Shown here: one piece after another, positions 1 to 12,152 of the stretch
Position numbering within the stretch: the stretch's first letter is position 1
Layout of the letters: the number at the start of each line of letters is the position of its first letter
Assembly: GCA_037179335.1 (NCBI GenBank)
Contig: JAKZHN010000004.1
Coordinates: forward strand, 620,001 to 684,000
Length of the DNA: 64,000 nt
Direction: 5' to 3'
DNA from: Cyclaneusma minus
Taxonomy: Eukaryota; Ascomycota; Leotiomycetes; Marthamycetales; Marthamycetaceae
Translations under genes and position numbers: made by a program
The notes under the pieces: model-generated
What the model saw: only the letters and a program-made list of their open reading frames with translations
Told to the model about the DNA's origin: nothing
Databases searched by the model: none

Positions 1-165
1 AGGACGTTCGATCTTGCGACCGGGGTAGCTCTTCATGGCTAGCGCACGGCTAGCTCAGCCTCGTTTTCGCGATCGCGTCAACCTCGGGCGACCTTAATTC
101 AACGGCAGAGCTCATTGCGCCCAAAACAAAACATTGCTTTGCACTCCCTTACATAAAAGTCCAAA
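1..165. other. Upstream region of NUP49
   Basis: This short non-coding stretch runs from the window edge to the NUP49 start codon. It presumably holds the NUP49 promoter and 5' UTR. I see no TATA box or other clear element. Confidence 0.4.
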
Positions 166-1823
166 ATGCTTTCCCGATCCGCCAGTGGGCCCGGCGGCCT
201 TGGCATCAACACCGGCTCCGCAAACATATTGTATGTGACTTCCCGCGTCCAGCCTCGTCGGCGCGTTTGCGCCAAGCAGCAAGAGCTGATTCATGTGGAG
301 ACTGGAATGCTAATCCGCGCCTAGTGGGTCCACGAACAACAATTCGACTGGACAGGGCTTGTTTGGATCGGCGCAGACTTCGCAACCGCAAGGAAACCTC
401 TTCGGCAACTCTACAAACTTCTCGCAACCGCAGCAACAAAGTGGAAATCTGTTTGGAAATACGACGAACAACAACAACCAGCAACAGGGTGGAGGATTGT
501 TTGGCAACAACGCGAATTTGTTCGGATCTTCACTCGCGAACAACAACCAGCAGCAGCAGGGCGGAGGCATCTTCGGAAATCAACAAAACAACCAGCAACA
601 ACAGCAAGGCGGTTTCGGAAGCTCAATCATGGCCAGCGGAGGACTGTTTGGCAACTCGACGCAGCAGCCTGCCCAGAGTGGAGGATTGTTTGGCAACTCT
701 ACACAACAGCAGCCTGCTCAGACCGGAGGACTGTTCGGCAACTCTACACAGCAACAGCCAGCCCAGACCGGCGGTTTGTTCGGAAACTCGACGAACCAGC
801 AGCAGCAGCCAGCTCAAAGCGGAGGTCTATTCGGCAATCTCAACACCCAGAACAGGCCCGCCACCTCATCGCTCTTGTAAGTCCTGTCCCTCTAAATTCC
901 AAGCGCAAGTCAAGGTCATGGTTCTAACAAGTCTGCTCCCCAGCGGCCAAACCCAAACCCAACAACAACCCGCCGGCACATCCTCCCTCTTCTCACAGCC
1001 CCAACAACAACAAGCCCCCGCCTTCGCAAATGGCCTGACCCTTGGCCAAGGCGCTTCGGGCAACCAACCCACCGTCCCCGGCGTCCGCATCGACATGTCC
1101 AACATCCGCACCACCACGCGCTTCAACGATCTCCACGAAGACCTACAGAAAGAAATCGAAGCTATCGACAAAGCCATCCAGCTGCAAATGCATTTGAAGA
1201 AAGACTGCGACGCCATGATGCCCTCGCACGCTTCGTCCTTATCCCACATGCCTTCGGACGTTGATTTCCTGTCACGCAAGTTTGTGGGTGTGGAGGAAGC
1301 GCTTAGGAGCGATGCCGAGAATATTGGAAATATGCAGAAGTGCGTTAGGGAAGATGCTGAGACGGCAAAGTTGTGCTTCGAGGGTGTTGATGAATTGCGC
1401 TTGCCCGTGCAGTATCATCAGCAATCTGTCAGCGGCGGCAGCATGTGGAAAACTGGTAACGAGGGCGAGGAGAAGAGGGATTTGGTATCCTTCTTTTCAA
1501 GCACGGCGGATGAGCTCAAGGGCAGGCTGGATACGTACAAGAACCACGTGCAGCAAGTCGAGCAGCATTTGCGGGGCGTTGAAGCTGCGACTATGGGACA
1601 GTTGCAGCAGCTTGCGAATTCTGGAAGAGGAGGAGGGGTGGTGGATAGACAGGAACAGCAGCTGGAGTTGATGGCTGTGCTGAGGGAGTTTGAGGAGGGT
1701 GTGCTGGGCGTGGCGGGGAATGTGGGGTTGGCGAGGGAGAAGATGCAGCAGTTGCAGCTGGGGGGACTGCCGCCGATGAATGGAAGGAGTACGTTGAGGG
1801 GGAAGAGGAGTGGTATATACTAG
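166..1823 (+). CDS. NUP49: GLFG nucleoporin Nup49 (Nup58/p45 family)
   Basis: Three exons, 166-230, 325-876 and 944-1823, encode about 498 residues. The first intron starts GTATGT, has a GCTAAT branch site and ends CTAG; the second starts GTAAGT and ends CCCCAG. Joining them restores continuous FG repeats (LFG|S..., LF|GQ), which fixes the model and the start at MLSRSASGPGG. The N-terminal half is Asn/Gln-rich with about a dozen GLFG/NLFG/FG motifs. The C-terminal 250 residues are helical and coiled-coil-like (FNDLHEDLQKEIEAIDKAI onward), as in the Nup62-Nup54-Nup58 type trimer. Family knowledge: the protein sits in the central channel of the nuclear pore, and the FG repeats form the permeability barrier and bind transport receptors. 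The 3' end is very G-rich, like other genes here. A paralogous FG nucleoporin is less likely because the C-terminal block matches Nup49. Confidence 0.92.
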
Positions 1824-2690
1824 ATGCGGGACGGGGTTGCGCGTGTCTTGTGTATACCACCGGGAAGGGAGGAGTTGGGCGTTTGGAATTACTAGCGAGG
1901 GTGCATTGAGATGCGCGCGTTGGCAGAAAAAGGAGCGGGTGTTAGTTACTAGGTCTGAATACGAGATTTCCATGATGGCCAGGCACCCGGTCTTGCTAGT
2001 TCTCGCGAGTTTTCACTGATCTGTTGTTTCTGAAGATCTGGAACTGGCGAGTACCCCAGAACACCAAGTCAGATCGAGTGTTGTCAGTGGAGATCCAATA
2101 ATGCGGGCAGGTAGAAGATACAGAGCCAGTCCTCTGCCTTACTACATTGAAGAGAATGGGAAGGGGGAAACAGTCTCCGTTTGCCCCCAAGCCACTCATT
2201 CCATTGCAGCATTATCCGTTCCCACGGCCCCTTAAGTCCAAAGCAGAACGAACCCAGCATCAAACAACGGCCGGATAGTGTAGAGGTTATCACGTATCGT
2301 TCACACTTGGCGTGGCAGAGACCATGATGCTGAAGTCTGAGGCATGGTGGTTTCTGCCATTCCAAGGCTCCGATAAGGTCCCGGGATCAAACTCGGTCTG
2401 GTCAAACTTGTTGGTATCGTTTGCGGTTTTCTTTTTATTATTTTTTTGTTAAAAAGAGAAATTAGAAAGAAGGTAGGTATTGAGAGGGAAAGTGAGAGAA
2501 GTAGTGAGTGGGATGTCGACGAGCTGGACAAGGAAGCTTGATCTATACCTGATGAAGCATTCCTAGCCACCAAGGCTAGGAACTCCCAGCGAGCTCCAGC
2601 CTCCTGCGACAAAAAGCCAACCAATACGGAAATAAATGGGTGAACTGTGGGAGAATGTTAAGGTCTACTACCTCTTTCTTTTTCCTTCGT
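1824..2690. other. Intergenic region after NUP49
   Basis: No convincing gene is present. The stretch holds the NUP49 3' UTR and a T-rich tract near 2420-2450. No promoter-like box of the kind seen further right is obvious here. Confidence 0.4.
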
Positions 2691-4650
2691 TCTACTCATT
2701 CACCCGTGACCCCCAAACAATCTATCTGTCACCAAGCAATCTGCCCGTTGGTGTCCATGGAGGTAAGAGACTACGATTAGTGTTTAGAATGCTAGTCCCG
2801 CCCACTAGTGACTAGGGCATTTGCGAAGACTATATAAGCCTGCCTCCTCTTCATCTTTTCACAACTAAGTCCACAACCACCATTGTGCTGCCTGCAGCTT
2901 GCGATTGCTTGCAGCCAGTCTGGTTTCTTAGTCGTCTCTAACATCTGCTTTGCATCCATGCCTTGATGGTTATATATACCTGAATCCCGAAACAGTTATG
3001 GGCATAGAAAGAAAATGTACATCAGAAAATCTAGTGTCACTCCTTATGCTTCACTCTATCTTTGCTCTAGTTTCTTGCCACCGGATGGCATATCTGCCAC
3101 CAGTCGGCTATCTGTCACTAAGCCACCTGTCCATCACTGCCACATCGCACTGAGTACTTGGATTCCTTCTAATCATTTTGACTTTCCCCAGTGACTTGAA
3201 TTTTTCATAGTTACTTGGGTTTTCTTCAATGACTTGAGGGTCTCCTACGCGCTTGGGTTCCTCTCAATTATTCGATTCCTCTCCATAAGCGTGTCAGCAA
3301 TTGCGCCATTTACGACACAGGGTACCACATATGTTGATTTCTAAAGGATCAAGAGCTCGAGAGAGCACAGCTAAAAATCAATACTGGTGGTTGCTAGCCA
3401 CAAAACTGGAGGGCAGGCATCCTACTGCACGTGGCTGTTCACGTGCACATCATGGGGCGATGTCGTGATAGCCACCGAGCAACCTATCCCAAGTGTCCCC
3501 GGGGCAGTTAGATACTCCGATAAACCTTTCTACACTAATCCCAATTAGTCACTAGTGTAATTTCAGGGAATATATAAGCCTTCTCCTTTTCATGTTTTCA
3601 CAAACCAAATCCACAAAGTGCAGCCAGCTTTGCCATGCTTGGCCCTAGGTACCTACCTAGGTAAGAGACTGGTCTTTGGTTTTGTCTAGGTGACGACTTT
3701 CCTTGTTTCCAGGCCTCTGAGAATCTGCGTACACCAAGAGACAGCCGTAAAAATTAGACAGATGGTTTGGGAGATAGTCTAGTGTCACATTTTTATGCTA
3801 CTGTTGTTGTGGCTACTCACCACTGAATAGTTAATCTGCCATCGATAGACCTATCTGCTAAGTACTGCTGTGAACACAGGGGTCACAGCAAATTGCGAGT
3901 GCAAGTTGGGGATTATGGTGTTGTATTCAGCTGTGAACGAAAGTGGAGCAGGGGTGGACCGTAGAGGAGCTCTATACACTCCTACGTAGCTGCCACTTGC
4001 GCTGAGGTTAGCGTTGGAGGATGTCAAGGAGACATGGCATATGACATGCGTGTGTTCATCAGTTGACCATCCCAGCAGCCACCAAGCAGCCTATTCACAG
4101 TTAGTCCCGGAGGAACAGCATGCTCCGAAAAGTGTTTAGAGGCTAACCTAATTAGTAACTAGTGTAACTTCGGGACTATATAGGCCGACTCCTTTCCATC
4201 TTTTCACAAACAACCTTAGAAAGAACCATTCAACCTCAGCATGGCTGAAGGATAGAAACCCGGAGACTGGCTGTTTGGTCTTTGCCAACATTTGGATTCT
4301 GTCCCCATACCTTTGGAGACTTACATGGACAAACGGGCTTTGGGGAATGCACAGCTTTCGGAAGAAACTCTCTTCTTTATGCTATTTTTGTCACAGTTAT
4401 TCACCATCGAACGAACTTTTCACTGCTGATTTCGAATCCTGGGCGGCCAGAACTTAATGCAAAGCTCTACTGTCAGGATAATGAACTACTGTCGACTACG
4501 GAGAACTGTCATCGTCTATGCGCATGCCAACCACAACGCTTAATGGTATGGCATATTGAAGGGCCAAAGACTTTCCCTGTCTCGGGACCAGTAATCTCAA
4601 GACATGTGATTGGCGTAGCATAGGTAGCGAGGAACCGCAATACCCGGGTG
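2691..4650 (+). repeat. Promoter-like repeat subfamily A, three diverged copies
   Basis: Three plus-strand copies centre on TATATAAGCC at 2831, TATATAAGCC at 3571 and TATATAGG at 4177, so spacing is about 740 and 606 bp. Shared boxes upstream are CACTAGTG..TAA and an ACC(A/G)AGCA-type stretch. Downstream each has a CT-rich tract ending TTTTCACAA about 35 nt from the TATA. A GGTAAGAGACT block and repeated TCTGCCA/TCTGTCA stretches recur between copies. No reading frame is conserved. The layout of TATA, then CT tract, then CAAA-type start is that of a fungal RNA polymerase II core promoter. Function is inferred. Confidence 0.6.
3150..3290. repeat. 19-21 bp degenerate minisatellite, locus 1
   Basis: About six degenerate units of the form TTNCTCNCAGTGACTTGGG follow each other. 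The same unit type recurs at 9705-9825 and 38615-38740. It lies between two subfamily A promoter-like copies. Confidence 0.55.
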
Positions 4651-5900
4651 TGGAGATCTCGGCCCAATGGTCTTTCTTGGAATTTATGATCAGGAACGAA
4701 TCCTCCCTTATATAGGTAAGAAGCAAGGTGCAGGGAGAGGGTAGAGTTCGAGGCAGATTAGTCTGCTTCAAGCATGAACAGCTACAAGCTAAAGAACACG
4801 TGACGAGGCGACTCGTTCCAATCTCGAGTCCTAGCGCTCGCTAGGGTATTTAAGCAGCAACTGGGACTTGTTATTTCTTGACAAAGACACTTTACCTCAG
4901 GCAAACGAGAATATTCATTCCGGATCAGGGACCGGGCTGCTGAGTCTTCAACTCAAGGTATGAACAGCTCCAGGTTGAGGAGAGTGCTTAATTTCCATGC
5001 TATAAACTCGTTGCTTTAAAAGTGTAGTTACCCATCGTCGCTGCTTGTTTCTACTGCCGCGGTGCTGCCAAGCTACCGCTAGGTCAAACAGCTGCTGCCA
5101 GCAGGATAGATTGCTACCATTCAGTCCCAACTTATTTACTTTGCCCATGTAAGTGAAGCTGCGGACTTCCAGAAATCCCCTACCCCTCAACTCGTCACAT
5201 TTGCTACGAAGACTGAAGATTTCTTACAAAAGATAGGGCCGTTACGGCGTGGCTGAAAAGAGCTGAGATAATCTACTCAGCCATTATGTTTTGGTACATC
5301 CAAGAGGTAACGTTGTAAATATTTGAGACTCTTTATATATCTATCTCGGTAGTTCATCGAGGCGGGGAGTTGCACATCTCTTGCGGACTACTACGGAGTG
5401 CGATCATGGACTGGCTGAGGTAAGTACTTAACTTTAACCAGCACGTGATGGAGTAGACCAGCGAATCTGTCCTGCCCTTCAAAGTATTTAAGCCACGACT
5501 GAGACGTACAGCTTTTGACCCAAGACCCATGTTCGGTCCCAGGAATGGTAAATCTTGTTCAATCATTCTCCGAAGTTTATGACCGCCAGCAAAGCCAAAT
5601 TCTTGAAATGAAAATCGAGCACAACTACGAAATCCCGCTGTTGTCGAAGTATAAGTCCTTCATCGCCGTCACTGGTTCTTTGTGTACTATCATGAGAGCG
5701 AAGTTCTGCTGCCGAATATTGTAAGCTGCCACCAAGCTCTCGCAGGTCCATTCGATTAGGTGGAGTAATTTTGCGGAACTGTAAGGCTGGCTATTCAAGA
5801 CCCTCACAACCGTTGTGAAGGCTATAGGTCTTCCGTGAAGAAGGAATAGTCCCCAAGGAGCTTCCCGTTGCCACCATCTCATGAAGACCTATTGTTTTTG
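4651..5900. repeat. Degenerate promoter-like repeats, mixed orientation
   Basis: No gene is supported. TATA-like boxes occur at 4707-4714 (minus, TATATAAGG), 4847 (plus, TATTTAAG) and 5485 (plus, TATTTAAG). A GCTGTTGTCG box near 5637 is a diverged copy of the GACAGCAG element on the other strand. Copies are too diverged to give clean unit borders by eye. Confidence 0.4.
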
Positions 5901-7320
5901 TTCTTGGTTTCCATATCGAGGCCCAAGACTTCTTTTTATAGTCCTGGCTCCAGGCAATTCCAAGCTCTGAAGTTTCCATGATTGTAAGTCAGGAATTAGG
6001 GAAAGCTAGGTGCATGTGCTGTCGCTATTGTCTTCTACTGTCACGACGCCGAGATACCGCTGAGTCTCACCTGTTACTGCTATGTCTCAAATTAGTCTCG
6101 CATATTGAGGCGAATCAAATTTGCGGAGCTGACCCTTCTAGTCGGATAGTTTTCGATTTCCTCGCATGTAATGTGTCAAGAGGAATTCTTATTTTCATGC
6201 ACAGAACATCAAAGGAGAAGCAGTGGAAGACTACTGATAGCTTCAACGAACGCGTTCGCAGCTTTTTTTTTCTTGGTTTGGATATCAAGAGCGAAGGACT
6301 CTTTTTATACTCATAGTAGCTCTCAAGCTCACGAGTGGTCCAGTCCACACAACTAGTTTCAGTGGGCAGAGAGCATGTTTATGCTTTCGCTGTTTCTAAC
6401 TACTCATGGTGACTGAACACTGTCGGGGCCAGCTTGCTGCTACTAATGCACAGCCCATGAGTGAGAAGATGAGTTTGTGGGGTCTCCTACTCGAATTTAC
6501 GCCTCTGAAGTTATGCTAAAAGCCGAATATCCTGTAAATGGATTACATTTGTGTGATACCTATGAAATATCTGAACTTACTCATGGCTCTTGCTTAATCT
6601 CAATAGCGGGAACCAGAACGTCCTTTTATAGTAGTCTTGGCCGCTGGTGGCTGTGAAATTTGATTGTGATTCAGTCATATGGGAGCAGTGTTTGTGCGAG
6701 TCTCACATCTCGGTACTGTTAAGGGAGTAGTACTGTCATTACTGTCAGTTTCTGTCAATATTTATATATGTGCCAACAGGCTGCGAAACTGTGGACTCGC
6801 GAGGTCGGTATCTTGACTTTCGCATACTTGGTTCAAGCCATGGTATTTATCTACAAAATGTTTGGCTAATTGTAGTGTAGCAATTAGCCACCAAACAGTA
6901 GCTATGCCGATTCATCTTGATTTCTCCTGATCATATTAACTGTGACAACGGCCTCTTTTTATAGATTGCCTTAGGAGCTCTGTGATGTCCTAGAACCATG
7001 AACCAGAGACAGGGGAGCGATGGTTACGTTTTCGCTGTTATATCTTACCGCCATAATGATGGAGGATTGTTGATACACGCTCTCTGCTGCTGGGGGCGAT
7101 TGCTCCTCTCTGCGTGTCAATAAGTTTGTACGAATGAGCTGCTATGTTTTCAAAAACTTGTTGGATTACCAAGAAACTGCAGGCTTTCTCTACAGATAGC
7201 GGGATGTAGCACTGTGAGAAGATATCTGAGAAATCATCACTGACCAATCATCCTAGCAAAAGGAATGCTCTGATACTGATATTTTGAGCGTAAGATGCTT
7301 TTTTTTATATCGATCGCTAA
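5900..7320 (-). repeat. Minus-strand promoter-like array, period about 340 bp
   Basis: Minus-strand TATA boxes of the form TATAAAAAG occur at 5932-5940, 6301-6310, 6621-6630, 6953-6963 and 7298-7309, so spacing is 321-365 bp. On the minus strand the region upstream of the first box reads GACAATAGCGACAGCA, which matches AGACAATAGAGCGACAGCAG in the far right array (about 61.7 kb). These are therefore members of one family. No conserved reading frame is seen. Confidence 0.6.
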
Positions 7321-9240
7321 AGACGCTGATGTTGTCGAAATCTCTTGAACCGGGACACCAGTATCGTGAAACAGGTTTTCTGCCGTCGCTGCTTCTCCCC
7401 ACCGTCACGGCGACAAAATGCTGTCGAGTTCGGCAAAGTTCTTTCGGTGCCTTCAAGTCACGGCGGCAGATGGCTCCCTATTTAAAGCGCCCGACTTTCT
7501 GTTCATTCCATATCAAACCTGTGAAAGACCAGAGCCGTGATCAATGTGGTGGCCTAGAATTCTCAAACAGCTTCTCAGGCACACTGGAATCATCGCTTGA
7601 CTTGGAAATCTCCAACATTGGCAATGGGCCAATGGCTTGGTCTATCAATTTTCTCCGCATTTCTCGAAGAAGCTCTATCTCAGATCCGTCTTAATGCTGT
7701 CACAAAGATCACTACTATCAGCAACCGACACACGCTGTCACTGGCCACCGAGATTGAGATGTGAACATAGGTAAAGTGCCTTCCGAGATGATTTTGGGAT
7801 GGACATGCTTCATTGCTCTGCAACTTAAGGAACTTCAGATTAAGGCCTCGAAAGAATCTCATGTCGCCCTTCCTTCGCCATTCCATGTCAACCATTTATA
7901 CCAGCAACGGAAGACGTCTTATGATCAAGTCAGGTGTTTAGGTATTTGCAATGGGACAAATGGATAGGAAGGCTAGGAAGGCCTGCCTCAAGTTGAAGTG
8001 AGCTTATTAGGCGCGAAGCTTGCCCGAAAACACTATTAAAGGCCACGCCTCCCATTGTTTAACATCCAACTCCGGAATATCTGGCTCTCGAGCTCAACTG
8101 TTTGAGAATCCGTAGACGGACTAAATCTCTCTATGTCTTAGGCTTGAACACGAGAGAACGTCCTCCCATCCTGCACAACTTTGTCGGCAACAAACCTTTG
8201 GACTACCTCACGCATCTCCCGAGACAAGATACTACTGTCGGCGAGAGTTTCTGCTGTCAAGCCAATCTTCTATTGGCGCCTTCACCGTATGGAGTTCTAC
8301 CAGCCCCCTCAACACAGTTTGTACAGTTCCTAATCCTCACTACCAGGACCTTGTTTCAGTATAGCTCTGTATAATGTGCTTTGAATGTTGATGCCAAGAC
8401 GAAGGATTCTCTACGGTGCGGAGCGTGAATTTTGGGTAATCAAACCATCGTTTGATAGTTCAGAAATAGACCGGAGGAGAGGCTATATTTATACCCAGCA
8501 GAGCAAACACGGCATCTCTTCACGTGCCCCATACTTCAGAAAGCCCAAGGTAGCATGATACCTTGTCCCTCTTACCAGTGCTCCGACCAACTGAAATCGA
8601 GAGTAACGCGTCCGCCTCTTGCTAGTATATAAAGATCGCATTTTCCGTCTAATCGCGAGTCAAAGCCCCCGAAACGCTTCACGTGTGTCAATTCTGTGAT
8701 CTTGGGGGTCGTCTGCAAAACTAGGTGCGAATGAGTTTCCTGTGAATGTTCCTATCCTGAATGAAACATTCCACCGCTTCAGCAGCGTTATAGAAGTCCC
8801 TAGTCCCTGGAGTCTGACTCTTCGTCCGTCACTGTCAGGACTCGTTCTCACCGCCAATTCGGTCTCTTACTGTTACGTCAGCCCCTTGCTACAGTGGGGA
8901 GAAAAAAGTCTCCATACACTTGGATGATTTATGTCATTTTAAGCGATTTCTCCACTTAGAAATTTAGCGCGTAGCCTGTAAATAATGATTTTTAAGCCCA
9001 AATGCCAGCGCAGGGGCCCAAGACAGATTTATGGCTAAAAACAGCTCCCAATACAGAACCAATTCTCTAAAGGCTTATTTAAATTGCAAAGCAGGAATAG
9101 GAGACAGTTTCAAAGCAATATACAGAGCAATTGAGCTCTATAATCAGCACAAATGCCAGGCAATTATTAAAGCCAATAAATAGTATACCAAATACTAGAA
9201 TAGCTTCAAATGACATCAATCATAGTACTGTATGGAGACT
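7320..9240. repeat. Promoter-like repeats and AT-rich relic
   Basis: Plus-strand boxes are at 7479 (TATTTAAAG), 8034 (TATTAAAGG) and 8626 (TATATAAAG); a minus-strand box is at 8486-8495 (TATTTATACC). The 8486/8626 boxes form a divergent pair. CTGCTGTC elements occur near 8259. From about 8935 to 9235 the sequence becomes AT-rich and loses the boxes; this may be a decayed transposon, but I see no ends. No gene is supported. Confidence 0.45.
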
Positions 9241-10400
9241 TTTTTCCCCTTACTGTATCTTCACTCCATCCTGTCACCGTTTCGCGCAACCCAACCAAAC
9301 AATCTGCGTAAATAGCTGTGGAGGCTACAAAGATGCTCGTAAATTTGAGTCCTTCCTCATCCAGATCCAGATGTTTTGGTCTCACACGACTTTCTGGCTC
9401 CAGGAACTTCTGACAATTGTTCTGGATGTCAGTTACAAAGCCAAGGTTCTTTGATTGAAGCAATATCAAAGAAACAAGCCCAGTATTTATACCCCCAGAG
9501 GCTAAAAGCCCACTCACTTACCAGTCATCTAGTCTACGGAGCCGAGCCTGTGGAATTTCGGAACTCGGGTGCGAGCAGTCAGCATACTGTGGCGAGAGCG
9601 ACTTGAGCGGTGAACTTCAACCTGAGCTTGAGTCAGGTGCAGTAGGACGCAAGAAGTTCTGCGTACGGTCTACAGTATCCCGATGATCGGAATTATTCTA
9701 GATGAATGGGAATATCCAAAATAACCAGGGATATTCCAAATAACTCGGGATATTCTAGGTAATTCAGAATATCCCAAGTGATTGGAAGTATCTCAAGTAA
9801 TTGGGAATATTTCGAGTGATCGTGAAACTATCACCCACTGATTCAGTCTCTATCACAGACTTTCTTCATGACGTTGTAGACTCACGTGCTACCTATGAAG
9901 GCAATGACACCGGCAACCCCAATTCACGCGAGAGCGATGTCCACGGGTATTTGAAAAACGACCTTCGCATCTATCTGTCAGTAAGATAGGTATATGATGA
10001 GCAGCAGGAGACTGCGAGGGCATTGTCCAGCAGCGATCATATGGGGGGGACGGTCTCTGTTTCTGAAAACTTCTGCTTCGCAAGTTGGTGACCTCACAAC
10101 TGCAGACCTGGCTACAACCTGTCCTCTTCGACGCGCACAGAGTGTCTAGCAGTTGCTGTCGTCGCTTCGCCCTCATCACCAAGCCAGTTCTCTACCGCCA
10201 ACACCCCTTCCTACTGCCGACGACGAAGCCCCAAATATACTTAGTGAAAGTGCTGAACAACGACCCGCAATTACATGTCGGGCTTCTGGAAAGTCTGCGT
10301 AGCGAAGCTGGAAATGGGGTCAAAGATACTTATCCTGGGAAAAGCCCAGGGCTCAGGCCAGTGCAATAGTTTGTGTCTGTGTCTCTTGTCTGGGGAGAAA
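9240..10400. repeat. Promoter-like repeat copies flanking a minisatellite
   Basis: A minus-strand TATTTATACC is at 9484-9493 with a CTTCTGACA-type upstream side. GCTGTCGTCGCTTCG and ACCAAGCCAGTTCTCTACCG near 10150-10200 are the reverse complement of the GACAGCAG and GAACTGGCTTGGTG boxes of the right-hand array. No protein gene is supported. Confidence 0.5.
9705..9825. repeat. 19-21 bp degenerate minisatellite, locus 2
   Basis: Six units run head to tail, for example GGGATATTCCAAATAACTC and TATCTCAAGTAATTGGGAA. The units are near-palindromic around AATT and resemble the units at 3150-3290 and 38615-38740. Confidence 0.6.
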
Positions 10401-10418
10401 TGAGAGACACGTTTGCTC

Positions 10419-10490
10419 TATTTATACCCCAAGAGAGCCTCGATTTATCGCTACCGAGATTGCAAACTGTAAAGTCTACGGATATATAAA
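10419..10490. promoter_or_regulatory. Divergent TATA pair 1
   Basis: TATTTATACC (minus TATA) and TATATAAAT (plus TATA) are separated by about 55 bp. A plus start-like CAAGACT lies near 10519. Confidence 0.55.
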
Positions 10491-10965
10491 TGCCGTCCCT
10501 CCCATAAATTTGATAGCAAGACTCGACAGTGGACAGACATCAATAAGCGACGCATGGAGACAACACTAATCCGGCAGTGTTGAGGTCCTAGATATCCGTG
10601 CTCAAGCCACGACTTTCAAATCTGCAAGGCTGCCTGGGGGTCCCTCTGAATTCGGTTTAACCCGAGATATCTAGCATCCAGGTATTGCTGTCGTTGCCAT
10701 GCTCTCGCCACTAAGCCAGTTCTTTACCCTCAACACCCCTTCCTGCTGTCGCCGAATGGCGAACGGAATCTGCTGGAAAAAGAAATGCTAAACAACAATT
10801 CGCGGTCGAAACTGATTACTGAACTTGTGGGGTTTCGCAAACTCTGTTTGGCCAAGCTATGAATCGGGTAAGATAATGCTCTTAGGCAAATCAGTGGTCA
10901 CTTCCCTCGATCGCTGCCAGCTCGTTTCTTCGCATTGGGAGATGAATAAGAGATGCCGTTTACTA

Positions 10966-11043
10966 TATTTATACCCACAAGCGACAAGCGAGGCACGAGT
11001 AGTGTGTTGCTGCCAAGCGAGTAACATTTGCGGGTATATAAAG
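10966..11043. promoter_or_regulatory. Divergent TATA pair 2
   Basis: TATTTATACC (minus) and GGGTATATAAAG (plus) lie about 60 bp apart. CAAGACTGG follows about 37 nt downstream of the plus box. Confidence 0.55.
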
Positions 11044-11527
11044 GCTGCCGTTCCTGCTCTTTCGTAGCAAGACTGGATACCCCACGATCAGACCAATACT
11101 TTTGTGACAGTAGTATCGCAGCAGTGCTAAGCTTCTAGGAAACTTGGGCTTCCGCTTTGAAAGCCTCGATCGTCGGATCTACAAACATGGCTTCGAGTTT
11201 CTGGCTTTGGATTTGACGAGGTAGCTAGTGCTGCTGTCGTTGCCTCGCTCGCAACATCAAGCCATTTCTCCCCACCGATGCTTCCATCTGCTGTCATCGA
11301 TTGTAGGTGACCCCGAGGTTCTGCTTTTTGGAAATAATGCCAAAGAGCACTCTCATATCGAAGGTCTTGGAATTTGCCGCTTTGAGTTTTGGAGATTATT
11401 TTTTGGCCAGGGCTAGAAATTGGGTTCAGCATGCCTAATTTTCTCCAAGAAAAACAGGGCCAGTGGCAATCATGCGATTCTAGGGTCGAAACTCTTTCTG
11501 GGGAGAAACAAGAGGTAATGTTTGCTG

Positions 11528-11595
11528 TATTTATACCTGCAGGAGATTCTCACGTGATCGCTGCTGCGAGAGCAAAGCTCTACGGGTATATAAAG
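11528..11595. promoter_or_regulatory. Divergent TATA pair 3
   Basis: TATTTATACC (minus) and GGGTATATAAAG (plus) lie about 50 bp apart. The plus box is followed by a CT-rich tract and CAACC; the minus box by CCTCTTGTTTCTCCCC. Confidence 0.55.
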
Positions 11596-12087
11596 ACTAT
11601 CCCTCCCATCTCTCTGTCGCCAACCGTGAGAAATGCAGGTTGAAGAAAACAAGGATAAGGCAGTGGTGAAAGCGTGGTTTCAGCAGTGCTGAACTCCTGA
11701 GTCCTGGAGCCTTCTGCAATGCGAGCCGCTACTTCCACACAACACAGCCAGGCAGACGCGACCACCAGTCTTCTTTCCAGGGACCTGATGGGGGCTTGGC
11801 TGCTGCTATCGTTGTGTCGCTAACAACATCAAGCCATTTTCCCACCGCCGATGCTTCTCCCTGGTGTCATCGATCCCCCCTGACCCCGAGTATCCACTTT
11901 TGGGAGATACTAAAACTGTTCGCGATCGAACGCATTGGAATTTGGATAATTATTCTGTGGCCAAGACTGAAGCTTTTCAGCTTGTTCAAAGGATCACTTT
12001 CCTTAAAATGGCCAAAGTCATTGACTGCGATGTTGAATTGTTCATTCTGAATCTTGTTTGGAGCAAAACACGAAGGGTTACTCGCAG

Positions 12088-12152
12088 TATTTATACTTGA
12101 GGCTCGGGTACCTCGATTGCTACTCAGGTGTAAGATCTGTGGGTACATAAAG
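12088..12152. promoter_or_regulatory. Divergent TATA pair 4
   Basis: TATTTATACT (minus) and GGGTACATAAAG (plus) lie about 47 bp apart. The plus box is followed by a tract rich in CTCTTTCTCTC and then CAATTG. Confidence 0.5.
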
